Assembly (NCBI GenBank): GCA_020631135.1
Contig: JAHDHU010000005.1
Span: 1-64,000 of the forward strand
Length of the DNA: 64,000 nucleotides
From: Saprospiraceae bacterium
GTDB taxonomy: Bacteria > Bacteroidota > Bacteroidia > Chitinophagales > Saprospiraceae
Reading direction: 5' to 3'
The notes beneath the pieces are model-generated. The model was given only the letters and a program-made list of their open reading frames with translations. It did no database searches and was not told the DNA's origin. This document shows positions 1 through 8,923 of the stretch, piece by piece; the first letter of the stretch is position 1, and each line of letters starts with the position of its first letter. The translations under genes and the position numbers were made by a program.

Positions 1-49
1 CACCTCGTTTACACCGAGGGGGTCGGGAGTTCGAGTCTCTCATCGCCCA
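1..49 (+). tRNA. tRNA-Val (anticodon TAC), 3' part
   Basis: This is the 3' part of a tRNA cut by the window start. The anticodon arm reads CCTCG-TTTACAC-CGAGG, giving anticodon TAC (valine). The T arm GGGAG-TTCGAGT-CTCTC follows, then the acceptor half ATCGCCC and discriminator A at 49. The 3' CCA is not encoded and would be added after transcription. The D arm and 5' acceptor half lie outside the window. Confidence 0.9.
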
Positions 50-56
50 CTTAAAA

Positions 57-83
57 GGGTCTGATAAATCAGACCCTTTTTTT
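57..83 (+). terminator. Rho-independent terminator after tRNA-Val
   Basis: A perfect 8-bp stem GGGTCTGA/TCAGACCC (57-64 and 69-76) closes a TAAA loop and is followed by seven T. It sits 7 bases after the tRNA 3' end, so it ends the tRNA transcript. Confidence 0.9.
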
Positions 84-124
84 ATTACTCCCCTTTTAGA
101 TTCCTTAATTACTTTTAAGGCTAT

Positions 125-1549
125 ATGGCATCTCTTTATAAGCATAAAATAACCTGGGTTGATATCATCTTAGGCGTCTTGGCAATTAGCTTGTTCGCCC
201 TATGTGTCTATCGTGCATATAATTTGTCCTTCACTCATGATGAAAGTTCCACTTATTTACATTTTAGAAGAAGTCCCATATTAAAATTTCTTACCCACTC
301 GTCAATGTGGGGTAATGCAAACAACCATTTATTAAATACACTGCTTATGCAAGGTAGTATTGATGTATTTGGTAGTTCAGATTTAAGTCTTCGTTTTCCC
401 AATATTATTTCTTTTGGATTTTATATGTATGCCATTGTTAAACTGGGTAAGAATCTTTTCAAAAACCCATTTGTTCTTTTGTTCTTCTTCATCATTTGCT
501 GCGCTAACCCTTATGCTTTCGATTTTTTTAGTCTATGTAGGGGATATGGATTATCTATGTGTTTTCAAATGCTTGCATTTTCCTTTGTTTTCGATTATCT
601 AAAAAACCCTTCTAACAAAAATTTGGCTAGCATTCTTCTCAGTTTATTTTTTATGGCTTTTGCTTTGTTTTCGACATTACTCCTCATACCTGTTTTTTTG
701 GGTGCTCTTTTATCTGTCCTATTGTTAAAAAACAAGCTCGACCGAAAGCATTTCTTCATAGCGACAGGATTTCTTCTCTTTTGTACTATCGTATTTTATG
801 TTCCTGTAACTGCTTTATCAGGCAATGGTGAATTTAATTTTGGTGAAGCCACTTTCGTGGAAAGCATGCAAAATTTTGCTAGTTACTTTTTCTACAATAA
901 ACCTTACTTAGGTAATGGCATTTCGATTGTCTTTCTTTCATTAATAATTATCTCTGGCGGTTTACTAATATTTAAAAACATCTCTAAACGACAAATAGAT
1001 TTACAGATTTCTTATGAGTGGTTTATGGTTGGTTCTCTTTCTTTATTAATAATTGGACTGATACTTTCTAAGTTGATCCTAGGTACTTTGTATCCTATGG
1101 AAAGAAAAACTCTATTACTTTTTCCTTATGCATATATTTTGCTTGGACTCTTACTGAATGTCCTTGAAGAAGTTCCTTACTTAAAATACTCTAAATTTTT
1201 AATCTGCTCATTTTTTGTTTTTCACTTTTTCGATGCACATCAAATTGAAAAGACGAGAGAATGGTGGTATGATTATGAAACAAAAAAAATTATTCAAATT
1301 ATTCAGAAAGATACAAGCAATGATGTTTCGCTTTCTGTCAATTGGCTATTTCACCCTACGGCTTCAAGGTATTTAGAGCTCTACAATATGAATAACGTAA
1401 GCTTAGATAAATACACTAAAAGTATCGCTGATTTAGAAAGGTCAGATTACTTTATTTGCATCGGATCCGATTATAAAAAGCTTAAGAAAGATTACAATGT
1501 TCACTATGAAAATCAATCCTCGATTAGGCTCTTAAAAAAGAAAGATTAG
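125..1549 (+). CDS. Multi-pass membrane protein, probable GT-C-type glycosyltransferase
   Basis: This 474-residue protein is strongly hydrophobic, with roughly ten membrane segments starting at residues 12-32. The first extracytoplasmic loop carries THDESSTYLHF (about 37-47). An acidic DE-type motif in this place is typical of GT-C lipid-sugar glycosyltransferases such as the ArnT/PMT (GT39) group, where it binds the donor or metal. The last 90 residues are soluble. From this topology I infer transfer of a sugar from a polyprenyl carrier on the outer face of the inner membrane; the acceptor is unknown. It follows the tRNA terminator and precedes fumarylacetoacetase, with no obvious functional link. 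A generic conserved membrane protein is the alternative. Confidence 0.6.
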   Translation: MASLYKHKITWVDIILGVLAISLFALCVYRAYNLSFTHDESSTYLHFRRSPILKFLTHSSMWGNANNHLLNTLLMQGSIDVFGSSDLSLRFPNIISFGFYMYAIVKLGKNLFKNPFVLLFFFIICCANPYAFDFFSLCRGYGLSMCFQMLAFSFVFDYLKNPSNKNLASILLSLFFMAFALFSTLLLIPVFLGALLSVLLLKNKLDRKHFFIATGFLLFCTIVFYVPVTALSGNGEFNFGEATFVESMQNFASYFFYNKPYLGNGISIVFLSLIIISGGLLIFKNISKRQIDLQISYEWFMVGSLSLLIIGLILSKLILGTLYPMERKTLLLFPYAYILLGLLLNVLEEVPYLKYSKFLICSFFVFHFFDAHQIEKTREWWYDYETKKIIQIIQKDTSNDVSLSVNWLFHPTASRYLELYNMNNVSLDKYTKSIADLERSDYFICIGSDYKKLKKDYNVHYENQSSIRLLKKKD

Positions 1550-1550
1550 T

Positions 1551-1577
1551 AGTTAATCAAAGCATTGAGGATTAACT
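1551..1577. other. Intergenic inverted repeat
   Basis: AGTTAATC and GATTAACT form an 8-bp perfect stem with an 11-base loop, starting two bases after the stop of the membrane-protein gene. No T tract follows, so it is not a standard terminator. It may stabilise a 3' end or mark an operator for fahA. Confidence 0.3.
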
Positions 1578-1602
1578 TACCTTAGCAATTCAAATATTTT
1601 AA

Positions 1603-2856
1603 ATGGCAAAGCACGTTTTAAAAAGTTGGATTAAATATCAAGAAGATTGTGATTTTTCGATTCACAATCTCCCTTATGGTGTTTTTAGTGTTAACGATGG
1701 ACCTAAAAAAATTGGAGTCGCAATTGGTGATTATGTTGTAGATCTTTTCGCAGTAGCTTCAAAAGGACTTTTAACCAAATCTAACATTCCTAAAACCATT
1801 TTTAAAAATTCGTTTCTAAACCCACTGATGGCATTGGGCAAAGGTAAAAATGCCGAACTACGTCAAGATATTACCAAGCTTTTAAGCTCTCGAATAAGCA
1901 AACTGAGAGAGCTCCCAAAAGCTTTGATTCCGATCGAAAATGTTGAGATGCATTTGCCTGTAAAGGTCACAGACTACACCGATTTTTATTCTTCAAAAGA
2001 ACATGCCACCAATGTAGGCAAGATGTTTAGAGACCCTAAAAACGCTCTTTTACCCAATTGGAGACATATCCCTGTCGGTTATCACGGAAGAGCTTCGTCT
2101 ATCATCGTATCTGGTACGCCAATTAGAAGACCTAAAGGACAACAAATTCCTGCGAATGCAAAAAAACCTATCTACGGTCCTTGTAAATTGTTGGATTTCG
2201 AATTAGAAACAGGTTTTATTATTGGTCGATCTACAGAACTCGGGTCTAGTATCAAATGTAATAAAGCCGAAGACTACATTTTTGGGATGGTTCTTTTAAA
2301 TGACTGGTCAGCCAGAGATATTCAAAAATGGGAGTATGTTCCTCTTGGGCCGTTTTTAGGAAAAAACTTTGCTTCTTCGATATCTCCATGGGTGGTACCT
2401 TTAGAGGCATTGGATCCGTTCCGTGTGGCAGGTCCTAAACAAGTTCCTGCAGTTTTACCTTACCTAAAAAGTAGGGGAAAAAAGAATTTTGATATAAATC
2501 TAGAAGTTGCCATTAAAAACAAAAGTGCTCAAGAAACCATCGTTTGTCAATCCAATTTTAAATATATGTATTGGAATATGAGTCAGCAGTTGGCTCACCA
2601 TACGGTGAATGGATGCAACGTTAATGTGGGTGATCTGTATGGTAGTGGAACCATAAGTGGTAAGTCCAAGAGGAGCTATGGTTCAATGCTTGAGCTTTCC
2701 TGGAAAGGAACAAAGCCCTTAAAAATGATTGATGGCACCACACGTAAATTTATCCAAGACTATGACACTGTTGTTATGAGAGGTTTTGCTGAAAAACGAG
2801 GCATTCGTGTAGGCTTTGGGGAGGTGAGCGGACAAATTTTACCAGCCCTTAAATAA
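1603..2856 (+). CDS. fahA: Fumarylacetoacetase
   Basis: The enzyme hydrolyses 4-fumarylacetoacetate to fumarate and acetoacetate, the last step of tyrosine/phenylalanine degradation. At 417 residues it is the usual length. An SH3-like N-terminal domain (about 1-118) is followed by the FAH fold. The metal and catalytic residues known from the mammalian enzyme line up: D127 in YTDF, H134 in HATNVG, E200 and E202 in DFELETG, and D234 in LNDWSARD. The ends of the ORF are clear. No homogentisate dioxygenase is adjacent, so the pathway genes are scattered. The convergent MFS gene ends 2 bp downstream. Confidence 0.95.
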   Translation: MAKHVLKSWIKYQEDCDFSIHNLPYGVFSVNDGPKKIGVAIGDYVVDLFAVASKGLLTKSNIPKTIFKNSFLNPLMALGKGKNAELRQDITKLLSSRISKLRELPKALIPIENVEMHLPVKVTDYTDFYSSKEHATNVGKMFRDPKNALLPNWRHIPVGYHGRASSIIVSGTPIRRPKGQQIPANAKKPIYGPCKLLDFELETGFIIGRSTELGSSIKCNKAEDYIFGMVLLNDWSARDIQKWEYVPLGPFLGKNFASSISPWVVPLEALDPFRVAGPKQVPAVLPYLKSRGKKNFDINLEVAIKNKSAQETIVCQSNFKYMYWNMSQQLAHHTVNGCNVNVGDLYGSGTISGKSKRSYGSMLELSWKGTKPLKMIDGTTRKFIQDYDTVVMRGFAEKRGIRVGFGEVSGQILPALK

Positions 2857-2858
2857 GT

Positions 2859-4067
2859 TTACATTTCAAGCTCTTTGTCAAATTGTGGTTTTAAAAGCCA
2901 TAAACAAATTCCGGATATTACAGATAGCGAGGCAGCAATAAACCAGTAGGTTTGGTAACCTACAAATTCAATAACTGGCAAGCCAGAGATTGGGGCCAAT
3001 AAAAAAGCTGTGGCAAACATCATCGAAACTACGCCCATGTATTTACCTTGATTTCTTTCATTTGCTCTTCTCATTGCCAAAGACGGAATTAGCGGAAAGT
3101 TGATTACCTCACCAAAAGCCACCAACAAACTATACAAAATGATAGCTACAATCGGATCACTAAACAAACTCAAAGATGCATAGCCAATACCAATAATAAT
3201 TGCTCCTGCAGCCAATGGTTTAAAATATTGGTTTTTCTTTTCTATGATATAAACTAAGGGCATTTCTAGGAGAAACACTAAGATTCCATTTGCGGTAAAA
3301 AATATTCCAATGAGCATCTCATCCATCATCACTTCTTCTTTAAAATATACTGGCACAGCAAAAATTATTTGGAAAAAAGCCACCATGTTGATCAGGTTAA
3401 AAAACAAAAACAACATTAATACCAAATCTTTAAAAGGTGACATTTTTATCTCATCCTCCTCTTTAGAAATTGATGGTTTTCCATTACGATGTTTTAAGAC
3501 TAAAAACAATGTAGCCACAGCTAAAAAACAAGTCATCGCATCAACGATAAACAACCAATCATATCCAAAGCTGTAAGCTAAAAATCCTCCAAATGCAGGA
3601 CCAATTGCAACACCCAAATTGATGGCCATTCTCAAAAGCGAAAAACCCCTTGTTTTATTTTCGGGTTTACCCCATAAACTCACCGCACTAAAGGCTGCCG
3701 GACTAAACATGCTTGTAAAAATGGCGATCAGAAACATCCACATGCTTAATAAAACAAATGTTTTGAAAAACAATATTCCCAAAAACCCCAGGCCCGTTCC
3801 TGTTAGGCTTAAAGCCATGACTTTAAAGTTTCCTATAGAGTCCGTAAGATAACCTCCAATATTAGATCCAAGCATAGCTCCTGCACCAAAGCACAAAAGA
3901 GTGATCCCGGCCTCCCCTTTGGTAAAACCCAATTGACTCGTGAGAAAAACACTCATAAATGGAATTACCATTTCTCCACACCTATTGACTAGATAGATAA
4001 GCGCAATGTACCAGACATCTTTTGATAGTCCAGAAAAAGAATTAATATATAACTGTACTAATCTCAT
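2859..4067 (-). CDS. MFS transporter
   Basis: This 402-residue protein has about 12 predicted membrane helices. A loop 2-3 signature GGYLTDSIGNFKV matches motif A of the major facilitator superfamily (GxLaDrxGrkxv). It has the drug/metabolite exporter layout common in Bacteroidota, but the substrate cannot be read from sequence. The ATG at 4067 gives the expected N-terminus (MRLVQLYINSF, then helix 1). A hairpin with a T tract ends only four bases before this ATG, and a small Arg-rich ORF lies upstream of that. Expression may therefore depend on read-through (see findings). The gene converges on fahA. Confidence 0.85.
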   Translation of the reverse strand: MRLVQLYINSFSGLSKDVWYIALIYLVNRCGEMVIPFMSVFLTSQLGFTKGEAGITLLCFGAGAMLGSNIGGYLTDSIGNFKVMALSLTGTGLGFLGILFFKTFVLLSMWMFLIAIFTSMFSPAAFSAVSLWGKPENKTRGFSLLRMAINLGVAIGPAFGGFLAYSFGYDWLFIVDAMTCFLAVATLFLVLKHRNGKPSISKEEDEIKMSPFKDLVLMLFLFFNLINMVAFFQIIFAVPVYFKEEVMMDEMLIGIFFTANGILVFLLEMPLVYIIEKKNQYFKPLAAGAIIIGIGYASLSLFSDPIVAIILYSLLVAFGEVINFPLIPSLAMRRANERNQGKYMGVVSMMFATAFLLAPISGLPVIEFVGYQTYWFIAASLSVISGICLWLLKPQFDKELEM

Positions 4068-4070
4068 AAA

Positions 4071-4101
4071 CTAAAAAAGCCCCGACAATTTGCCGAGGCT
4101 A
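4071..4101 (-). terminator. Rho-independent terminator directly in front of the MFS start
   Basis: On the minus strand AGCCTCGGCAA pairs with TTGTCGGGGCT (some G-T pairs), a nearly loop-closing 10-bp stem followed by TTTTTT. The MFS start codon begins four bases further on. The plus-strand reading is also followed by a T-rich stretch, so it may work both ways. Its position suggests a transcription attenuator for the MFS gene or the end of a short upstream RNA. Confidence 0.7.
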
Positions 4102-4130
4102 TATTTTTAAAGAAAAACAATAGACATTAC

Positions 4131-4190
4131 TCAGCAGCGACGTATGGGTCGTGAAGATCTTCTTCTATATGTATTTCTTGTGTTAATCAT
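4131..4190 (-). CDS. Possible 19-residue Arg-rich leader peptide
   Basis: A short ORF reads MINTRNTYRRRSSRPIRRC, with seven arginines in 19 residues. It lies just after a TAnnTTTG -7 box (4198-4205) and 30 bp before the terminator in front of the MFS gene. The geometry (promoter, codon-biased mini-ORF, terminator, structural gene) is that of ribosome-mediated attenuation. No Shine-Dalgarno sequence is visible and the mRNA would be almost leaderless. It is unproven; the alternative is a non-coding RNA of about 115 nt. Confidence 0.3.
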   Translation of the reverse strand: MINTRNTYRRRSSRPIRRC

Positions 4191-4197
4191 TACATTA

Positions 4198-4205
4198 CAA
4201 AGCTA
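4198..4205 (-). promoter_or_regulatory. Bacteroidota -7 promoter element (TAGCTTTG)
   Basis: The minus strand reads TAGCTTTG, an exact TAnnTTTG match. It would start a transcript near 4193 that runs through the mini-ORF to the terminator before the MFS gene. No well-placed -33 TTG is present, so support is partial. Confidence 0.4.
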
Positions 4206-4239
4206 ATACAAATTTTATCAAGAAGGAGATTTGAAAAAT

Positions 4240-5691
4240 TTAATATGTAATCTTCACTAGATTTAGAATTAGGCTTCTTTGACTTGGCACCAATAATTCA
4301 TTGGATGATATTTGTATTGCATCCTTAAAACGTAATCGTAAGTTTTGATAATCTGTATTTAGTACAGCATTGCGTTCGTAATCTCCCAATGGATCTATTA
4401 CGTATTCACTAACGGTATTGTTCTTTTTTATTTCATCATTATAAACCAGTCTCAATCTCGAAGGAGACTTGAAAGCAAAAAAGGAACTGTAAATGTTTTC
4501 ATCATCTTGAGAGAATTGCTTTTTGTGTAAAACCTTTGTCCAATGTTCAAGACCGGAAGGTTTTATGGCAAATAAAATGATGTTTTCGTTGTAATAATCT
4601 TTCCAAACTCCCCCGCCAACTCTTTCATTATTAAATCGATTATAACCATTGTAGTAAGTTCTCCTTGCCAACTCTTTATTCATTTCGGTTATCAAAATAA
4701 ATCCTCCATCTCTTCTAAAAACAACATCATAAATTTTAAAATGCTGAAGATCTTGATCCTTGTCTTTCGAATAACCATTTACCTCTTGTAAAATTTCGTC
4801 TTTGTACGAAATTACAGTTGCTAATGGGTCGCTATCGAATAGTGTTTTGTTTTGTCTTATAAAAAAATAGCCTTGAGAAGCCAATTTATTTTTGTCATGA
4901 TAAAGACCAGTGACTAAGACTTGTTCATTGTAATTATCATAGAACATTTCTAAGTCCGAAGAAAGTAAGTCTTTAAGCTCAACCTTTAACGTTTGTATAT
5001 CATCTACAAATGGGCTCACATAATTTAGCTCCACAAAGTGCTCATCTCTTTTAGCTCTTTTATTGTTTTTGTCCAATAATAAAAACACCTCAGCCTTATT
5101 AGTGATGATGGCAGATCTAAAATCCAAACGAAGATCAAATTCTTCAAACGTAACAACGTCGTCATAAATTAGACTCAAGGAATCCTGGTCTATAGCTATT
5201 AAATTAATTTCATCTTTAGACAAGATACTGTATAGCAAAACCCTCCTCTTGTCTTCAGATTCTCGTAGTTCAAATTTCTTTTTGAATACTTTGGTTTTTT
5301 CTGTGTATACAACAGTGCTATCTATAGGTTCTGCATTTTCATTAAATGTTCTAGTACTGATAATGGTATTGCCATCATCTTTATATGAATAATATATGGT
5401 AAATGAGCTGTCTCTACTCACAAGCTCAATAACATCCACTTTCGATTTCTCAAACCTAATCTCTGCTCTTTTTTTGTATGATAAATCAGCATCCATTAAT
5501 TCGAGTTTATATGCAAAACCTGAATCTCGATACAGAATAATATTTTCTCCAATTTTACCTACTAAGTCATAAGCATAATCATTTCTTAAGTTGAAATCCT
5601 GCGAAACTGCTACCTCTTGTCCTTGACATGTCGTTAGTAAAAGAAAAAACAATAGAAGAAAAGCAGTGGATTTAAAGACCATATTTGTCAA
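4240..5691 (-). CDS. Exported protein of unknown function
   Basis: I do not recognise this 483-residue protein. It begins with a secretion signal: a short polar start, then a run of Leu/Phe ending near TTCQGQ (about residues 22-26). The cysteine is not in a canonical lipobox, so lipoprotein status is uncertain. Met1 or Met4 (ATG at 5682) could be the start. The rest is rich in Asp, Lys, Tyr and short beta-like segments, with no membrane helix and no T9SS C-terminal domain. It is transcribed divergently from ftcD. A periplasmic or outer-membrane-associated location is inferred from the signal only. Confidence 0.7.
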   Translation of the reverse strand: MTNMVFKSTAFLLLFFLLLTTCQGQEVAVSQDFNLRNDYAYDLVGKIGENIILYRDSGFAYKLELMDADLSYKKRAEIRFEKSKVDVIELVSRDSSFTIYYSYKDDGNTIISTRTFNENAEPIDSTVVYTEKTKVFKKKFELRESEDKRRVLLYSILSKDEINLIAIDQDSLSLIYDDVVTFEEFDLRLDFRSAIITNKAEVFLLLDKNNKRAKRDEHFVELNYVSPFVDDIQTLKVELKDLLSSDLEMFYDNYNEQVLVTGLYHDKNKLASQGYFFIRQNKTLFDSDPLATVISYKDEILQEVNGYSKDKDQDLQHFKIYDVVFRRDGGFILITEMNKELARRTYYNGYNRFNNERVGGGVWKDYYNENIILFAIKPSGLEHWTKVLHKKQFSQDDENIYSSFFAFKSPSRLRLVYNDEIKKNNTVSEYVIDPLGDYERNAVLNTDYQNLRLRFKDAIQISSNELLVPSQRSLILNLVKITY

Positions 5692-5746
5692 ACGGTTTTA
5701 ATTTCGCACTTAATATTCTCAAAAATTCGAATCAATAGCAAATTTT

Positions 5747-7438
5747 ATGGCAGGAAGACAATTAATTGAATGTGTACCAAATTTCAGTGAAGGAAGAGAT
5801 TTGAGTATAATAAAGCAAATCACGGATGAAATCGAAAAAATTGATGGTGTTAAATTGCTCGATGTTGATCCAGGAAAAGCAACCAATAGAACCGTCGTAA
5901 CTTTTGTCGGTGAGCCAGAACCTGTGTTAGAAGCCGCCTTCATGGCAATCAAAAAAGCTGCAGAGTTAATTGATATGTCAAAACAAAAAGGTGAACATCC
6001 ACGAATGGGAGCTACTGATGTTTGTCCGCTTATTCCGATTGCCAATATTAGTATGGAACAGACTGTTAAGTATGCTTTAAAATTGGCTCGACGAGCAGGG
6101 AGAGAATTGGATATTCCATTTTATATGTACGAAAATGCTGCAACCAGACCTGAAAGAAGAAATCTGGCAAACATTAGATCTGGAGAATATGAAGGGCTTG
6201 AAAAAAAATTAGAGGATCCAAAATGGAAGCCAGATTTTGGTCCGGCTAAATTTAATCCTCGAGCAGGAGCTACCGTAATTGGGGCTCGTGATTTTTTGAT
6301 CGCCTATAACATCAATCTTAACACCACATCGGTTAGAAGGGCAAACTCCATTGCTTTCGATATAAGAGAAAATGGTAGACTCAAAAGAGAAGGGGGTAAG
6401 CTTAACGGCAAAGTGTTACACGATAAAAAAGGAAATCCTCTTCGACAAAAAGGTAAATGCAAATCTGTGAAAGCCATTGGCTGGTATATAGAAGAATATG
6501 GTATAGCCCAGATTTCTATGAATCTTACGAATATAAATGTCACACCTTTACACAAAGCTTTTGAGGAAACCAATAAAAGCGCCAACAAAAGAGGAATGCG
6601 TGTCACAGGTTCCGAAATAGTTGGGCTGGTCCCGCTCAAAGTAATGCTAGATGCTGGAAAACATTTTTTAATCAAACAAAAAAGGTCTGTAGGGGTTTCT
6701 GAAAAAGAACTCATACATATAGCAGTTAAATCATTGGGCTTAGATGAACTATCGCCTTTTGATCCCAATAAAAAAATTATTGAATTTGTGATGAGGGATG
6801 AGATGCAAAACCCTCTAGTAAATCAATCCTTAATTCAATTTGCTGACGAAACGGCTTCGGAAAGTCCAGCACCTGGAGGTGGCAGTATCTCTGCTTATGT
6901 AGGTTCATTAGGAGCTGCTTTGGGGATAATGGTAGCAAACCTTTCCAGCCATAAACGTGGTTGGGATAACAAATGGGAAAACTTTTCTAAAATAGCGGAC
7001 AAAGGTCAAGCCTTAAAAGACAAGCTACTTGGTTTGGTAGATGAGGACACAAGAGCATTTAACGGAATCATTGATGCATTCCGCTTACCAAAGGTCTCTT
7101 CCGAAGACAAAAGAATAAGAAAAGAAGCCATAGTTTCTGCAACCAAACACGCTATTGAAATTCCATTAGAAGTTATGAAAACTAGTGCATTGGTGTTTCC
7201 TCTTTTAAAAGAAATGGCTGTCAGTGGTAATCCCAATTCTATTTCAGATGCTGGTGTTGGTGCTTTGTGTACAAAAGCAGCCGTTCACGGAGCCTTTTTA
7301 AACGTATTAATAAATATCAAAGGGATAGATGATGATAAGTATCTGAAAAAAACAATGGCTACGGCTAAAAAAATATTGAAGGAAGCTTATTCTAAAGAAA
7401 AAGAAATTATCACATTGGTAGAAAAAGCGATTAAATAA
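5747..7438 (+). CDS. ftcD: Bifunctional glutamate formimidoyltransferase / formimidotetrahydrofolate cyclodeaminase
   Basis: The protein moves the formimino group from formiminoglutamate (histidine degradation) to tetrahydrofolate and then deaminates it to methenyl-THF. Residues 1 to about 345 are the formiminotransferase, with H84 in KGEHPRMGATD matching the catalytic His of the animal enzyme. Residues from about 360 to 563 are the cyclodeaminase, opening with SPAPGGGS (374-380). The two-domain fusion of 563 residues is the length found in animals and many Bacteroidota; other bacteria often keep two proteins. No other hut gene is in the window. Its 3' end overlaps the convergent next gene by 8 bp. 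Confidence 0.95.
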   Translation: MAGRQLIECVPNFSEGRDLSIIKQITDEIEKIDGVKLLDVDPGKATNRTVVTFVGEPEPVLEAAFMAIKKAAELIDMSKQKGEHPRMGATDVCPLIPIANISMEQTVKYALKLARRAGRELDIPFYMYENAATRPERRNLANIRSGEYEGLEKKLEDPKWKPDFGPAKFNPRAGATVIGARDFLIAYNINLNTTSVRRANSIAFDIRENGRLKREGGKLNGKVLHDKKGNPLRQKGKCKSVKAIGWYIEEYGIAQISMNLTNINVTPLHKAFEETNKSANKRGMRVTGSEIVGLVPLKVMLDAGKHFLIKQKRSVGVSEKELIHIAVKSLGLDELSPFDPNKKIIEFVMRDEMQNPLVNQSLIQFADETASESPAPGGGSISAYVGSLGAALGIMVANLSSHKRGWDNKWENFSKIADKGQALKDKLLGLVDEDTRAFNGIIDAFRLPKVSSEDKRIRKEAIVSATKHAIEIPLEVMKTSALVFPLLKEMAVSGNPNSISDAGVGALCTKAAVHGAFLNVLINIKGIDDDKYLKKTMATAKKILKEAYSKEKEIITLVEKAIK

Positions 7439-7901
7439 TTTCGTGACAAATGTCAATGTAGGTTTTGCAAGTTATAAATATGATTTCTCTACCTACTTGA
7501 CTCAGTTCACTTTCTTCATCTTCAATTAGAGCATCTTCAATAAATGCAAGTAAATCTTCTTGCGGATATCCCTCAAAGTACATATTTACAATCGCCTTAA
7601 AACCTTTATCTTTCGATTCATTGTAAACCTGCCAATTAATTTCTTCTTTTTTGTCAATCAAATCCGGAGGTATTTCTATGTGTTCTTCCACACTTGATAT
7701 TGACTGAAAACATACCAATAAGAGGAACATTAATTGATCAAATTCTTCTTCCTTTAAAAGTTTAAAGTTTTCTGATTCAACAAATTGTACCACTGGCAGA
7801 TGCCATTCGGCGAATGCCAAGAAAGCATCTTCTTTAGACTGAGGATTTTGTTCAAAATCCGTCAAAACATTGTCAATGATATTCTCAGAGATAAAATCCA
7901 T
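7431..7901 (-). CDS. Hypothetical acidic protein
   Basis: This 156-residue, strongly acidic, helix-rich protein has no signal peptide, membrane helix or family motif that I recognise. Its start overlaps the last base of the upstream AstE-like gene (start 7901, stop 7901), so the two are probably translated together. The 3' end overlaps ftcD by 8 bp. It looks cytosolic. The tight coupling suggests a role beside the deacylase, but that is inference from position only. Confidence 0.7.
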   Translation of the reverse strand: MDFISENIIDNVLTDFEQNPQSKEDAFLAFAEWHLPVVQFVESENFKLLKEEEFDQLMFLLLVCFQSISSVEEHIEIPPDLIDKKEEINWQVYNESKDKGFKAIVNMYFEGYPQEDLLAFIEDALIEDEESELSQVGREIIFITCKTYIDICHEII

Positions 7902-8845
7902 TAATAGCCTGAAATTTCTTCTACAATAAAAAACCCTTCCTCACCTTGCTTTTGATAAAGTGGCATGAGGATCCTACCATCTCTTGATGCATGAATTTCG
8001 CCATTCTTATCAGAAGCGATCAACTCACCCTTTTCAATTTTTTGAAAATTCTGATAGTTGGGTTGCATCACAAAATTATCAGTTTCTTCGATATCATATC
8101 TTTGGGTAAGTCTGACCACCTTAGGCAGATTTTTAGAATATTCTACCAATAATTGGTCATGACGATTTTCAACATCTTCTGGATTAACACAACCAATTGT
8201 TCGCATGCAATTAGTTATTGCTGCGATGGCTCTGTTTACAGATAATTCCTCATCATGTTGTCCACTTTCGAAGGTTACCGGCACAATGTCTAAGTCAAAA
8301 ATATTTCTATTAAAATAGTGCAAAGTTGTGCCTTCTAATCCATCTAACATACCCGTTATAACGGGAGCATGAAGTTCTACTGCGATATCAATGCTTTCCG
8401 GATCATCAGTGGCAATTGAAAAAATTCCACCTTTCGAAGAAGTAGTATGCAAATCCAAGAAGATTATTTTTCTATTGCGATTTGTCTCAATAACCGGATT
8501 TAAAATTTCCAAAAGCTCTTTTATTTCATTTTCTTCACACAATAGATCTTGCGGTAAAGAACTGGAAATTCTTTCAATGTTTGTTGTAGTAAATAATCGA
8601 TTCATGTCTCTATCGACATACCTTTTGCCTAAGTTGTAGGCCTCAAGATTACCGACCAAACCAATAAATGTGCCTCTAAATTTAAATGAAGGATTGGTGA
8701 TTGGTTCAACCTCAAGCATCTTTAGCATTAATTTTATCGCCTCTACTCCCGCTGGCTCATTGCCATGCATGGCCCCAATACAAATCAATAATGGTCCTGA
8801 TTCCAAACCTTCAAACTTGCCTAATAATCTCGATGCCTGTGTCAC
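7901..8845 (-). CDS. Succinylglutamate desuccinylase/aspartoacylase family zinc deacylase
   Basis: This is a zinc carboxypeptidase-fold deacylase of the AstE/ASPA family, 314 residues. Zinc ligands are visible as H27 and E30 in AMHGNEPAG and H133 in FLDLHTTSS. The substrate-binding RYVDRDMNR motif lies at 75-83, and the likely general base is E193 in TFESGQH. The family removes acyl groups from amino acids such as N-succinylglutamate or N-acetylaspartate; the actual substrate is open. No other arginine-succinyltransferase-pathway genes are nearby. It is the first gene of a two-gene minus-strand unit. Confidence 0.85.
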   Translation of the reverse strand: MTQASRLLGKFEGLESGPLLICIGAMHGNEPAGVEAIKLMLKMLEVEPITNPSFKFRGTFIGLVGNLEAYNLGKRYVDRDMNRLFTTTNIERISSSLPQDLLCEENEIKELLEILNPVIETNRNRKIIFLDLHTTSSKGGIFSIATDDPESIDIAVELHAPVITGMLDGLEGTTLHYFNRNIFDLDIVPVTFESGQHDEELSVNRAIAAITNCMRTIGCVNPEDVENRHDQLLVEYSKNLPKVVRLTQRYDIEETDNFVMQPNYQNFQKIEKGELIASDKNGEIHASRDGRILMPLYQKQGEEGFFIVEEISGY

Positions 8846-8923
8846 TTTTCTCTCGTTTATTTATCCCTTATTCCTTAATTTTAAATGCCTTCCCGATGAG
8901 GAGAACCTTCAAAAGCGATTTCT

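Noticed and set aside
4131-4186. Alternative frame ending QEIHIEEDLHDPYVAAE on the minus strand as a small protein
   Set aside because: The composition looks protein-like, but an in-frame TGA lies just upstream and no start codon precedes it, so it cannot be initiated normally.
6304-6768. 154-residue minus-strand ORF inside ftcD
   Set aside because: It lies wholly within the conserved formiminotransferase domain and has no family features.
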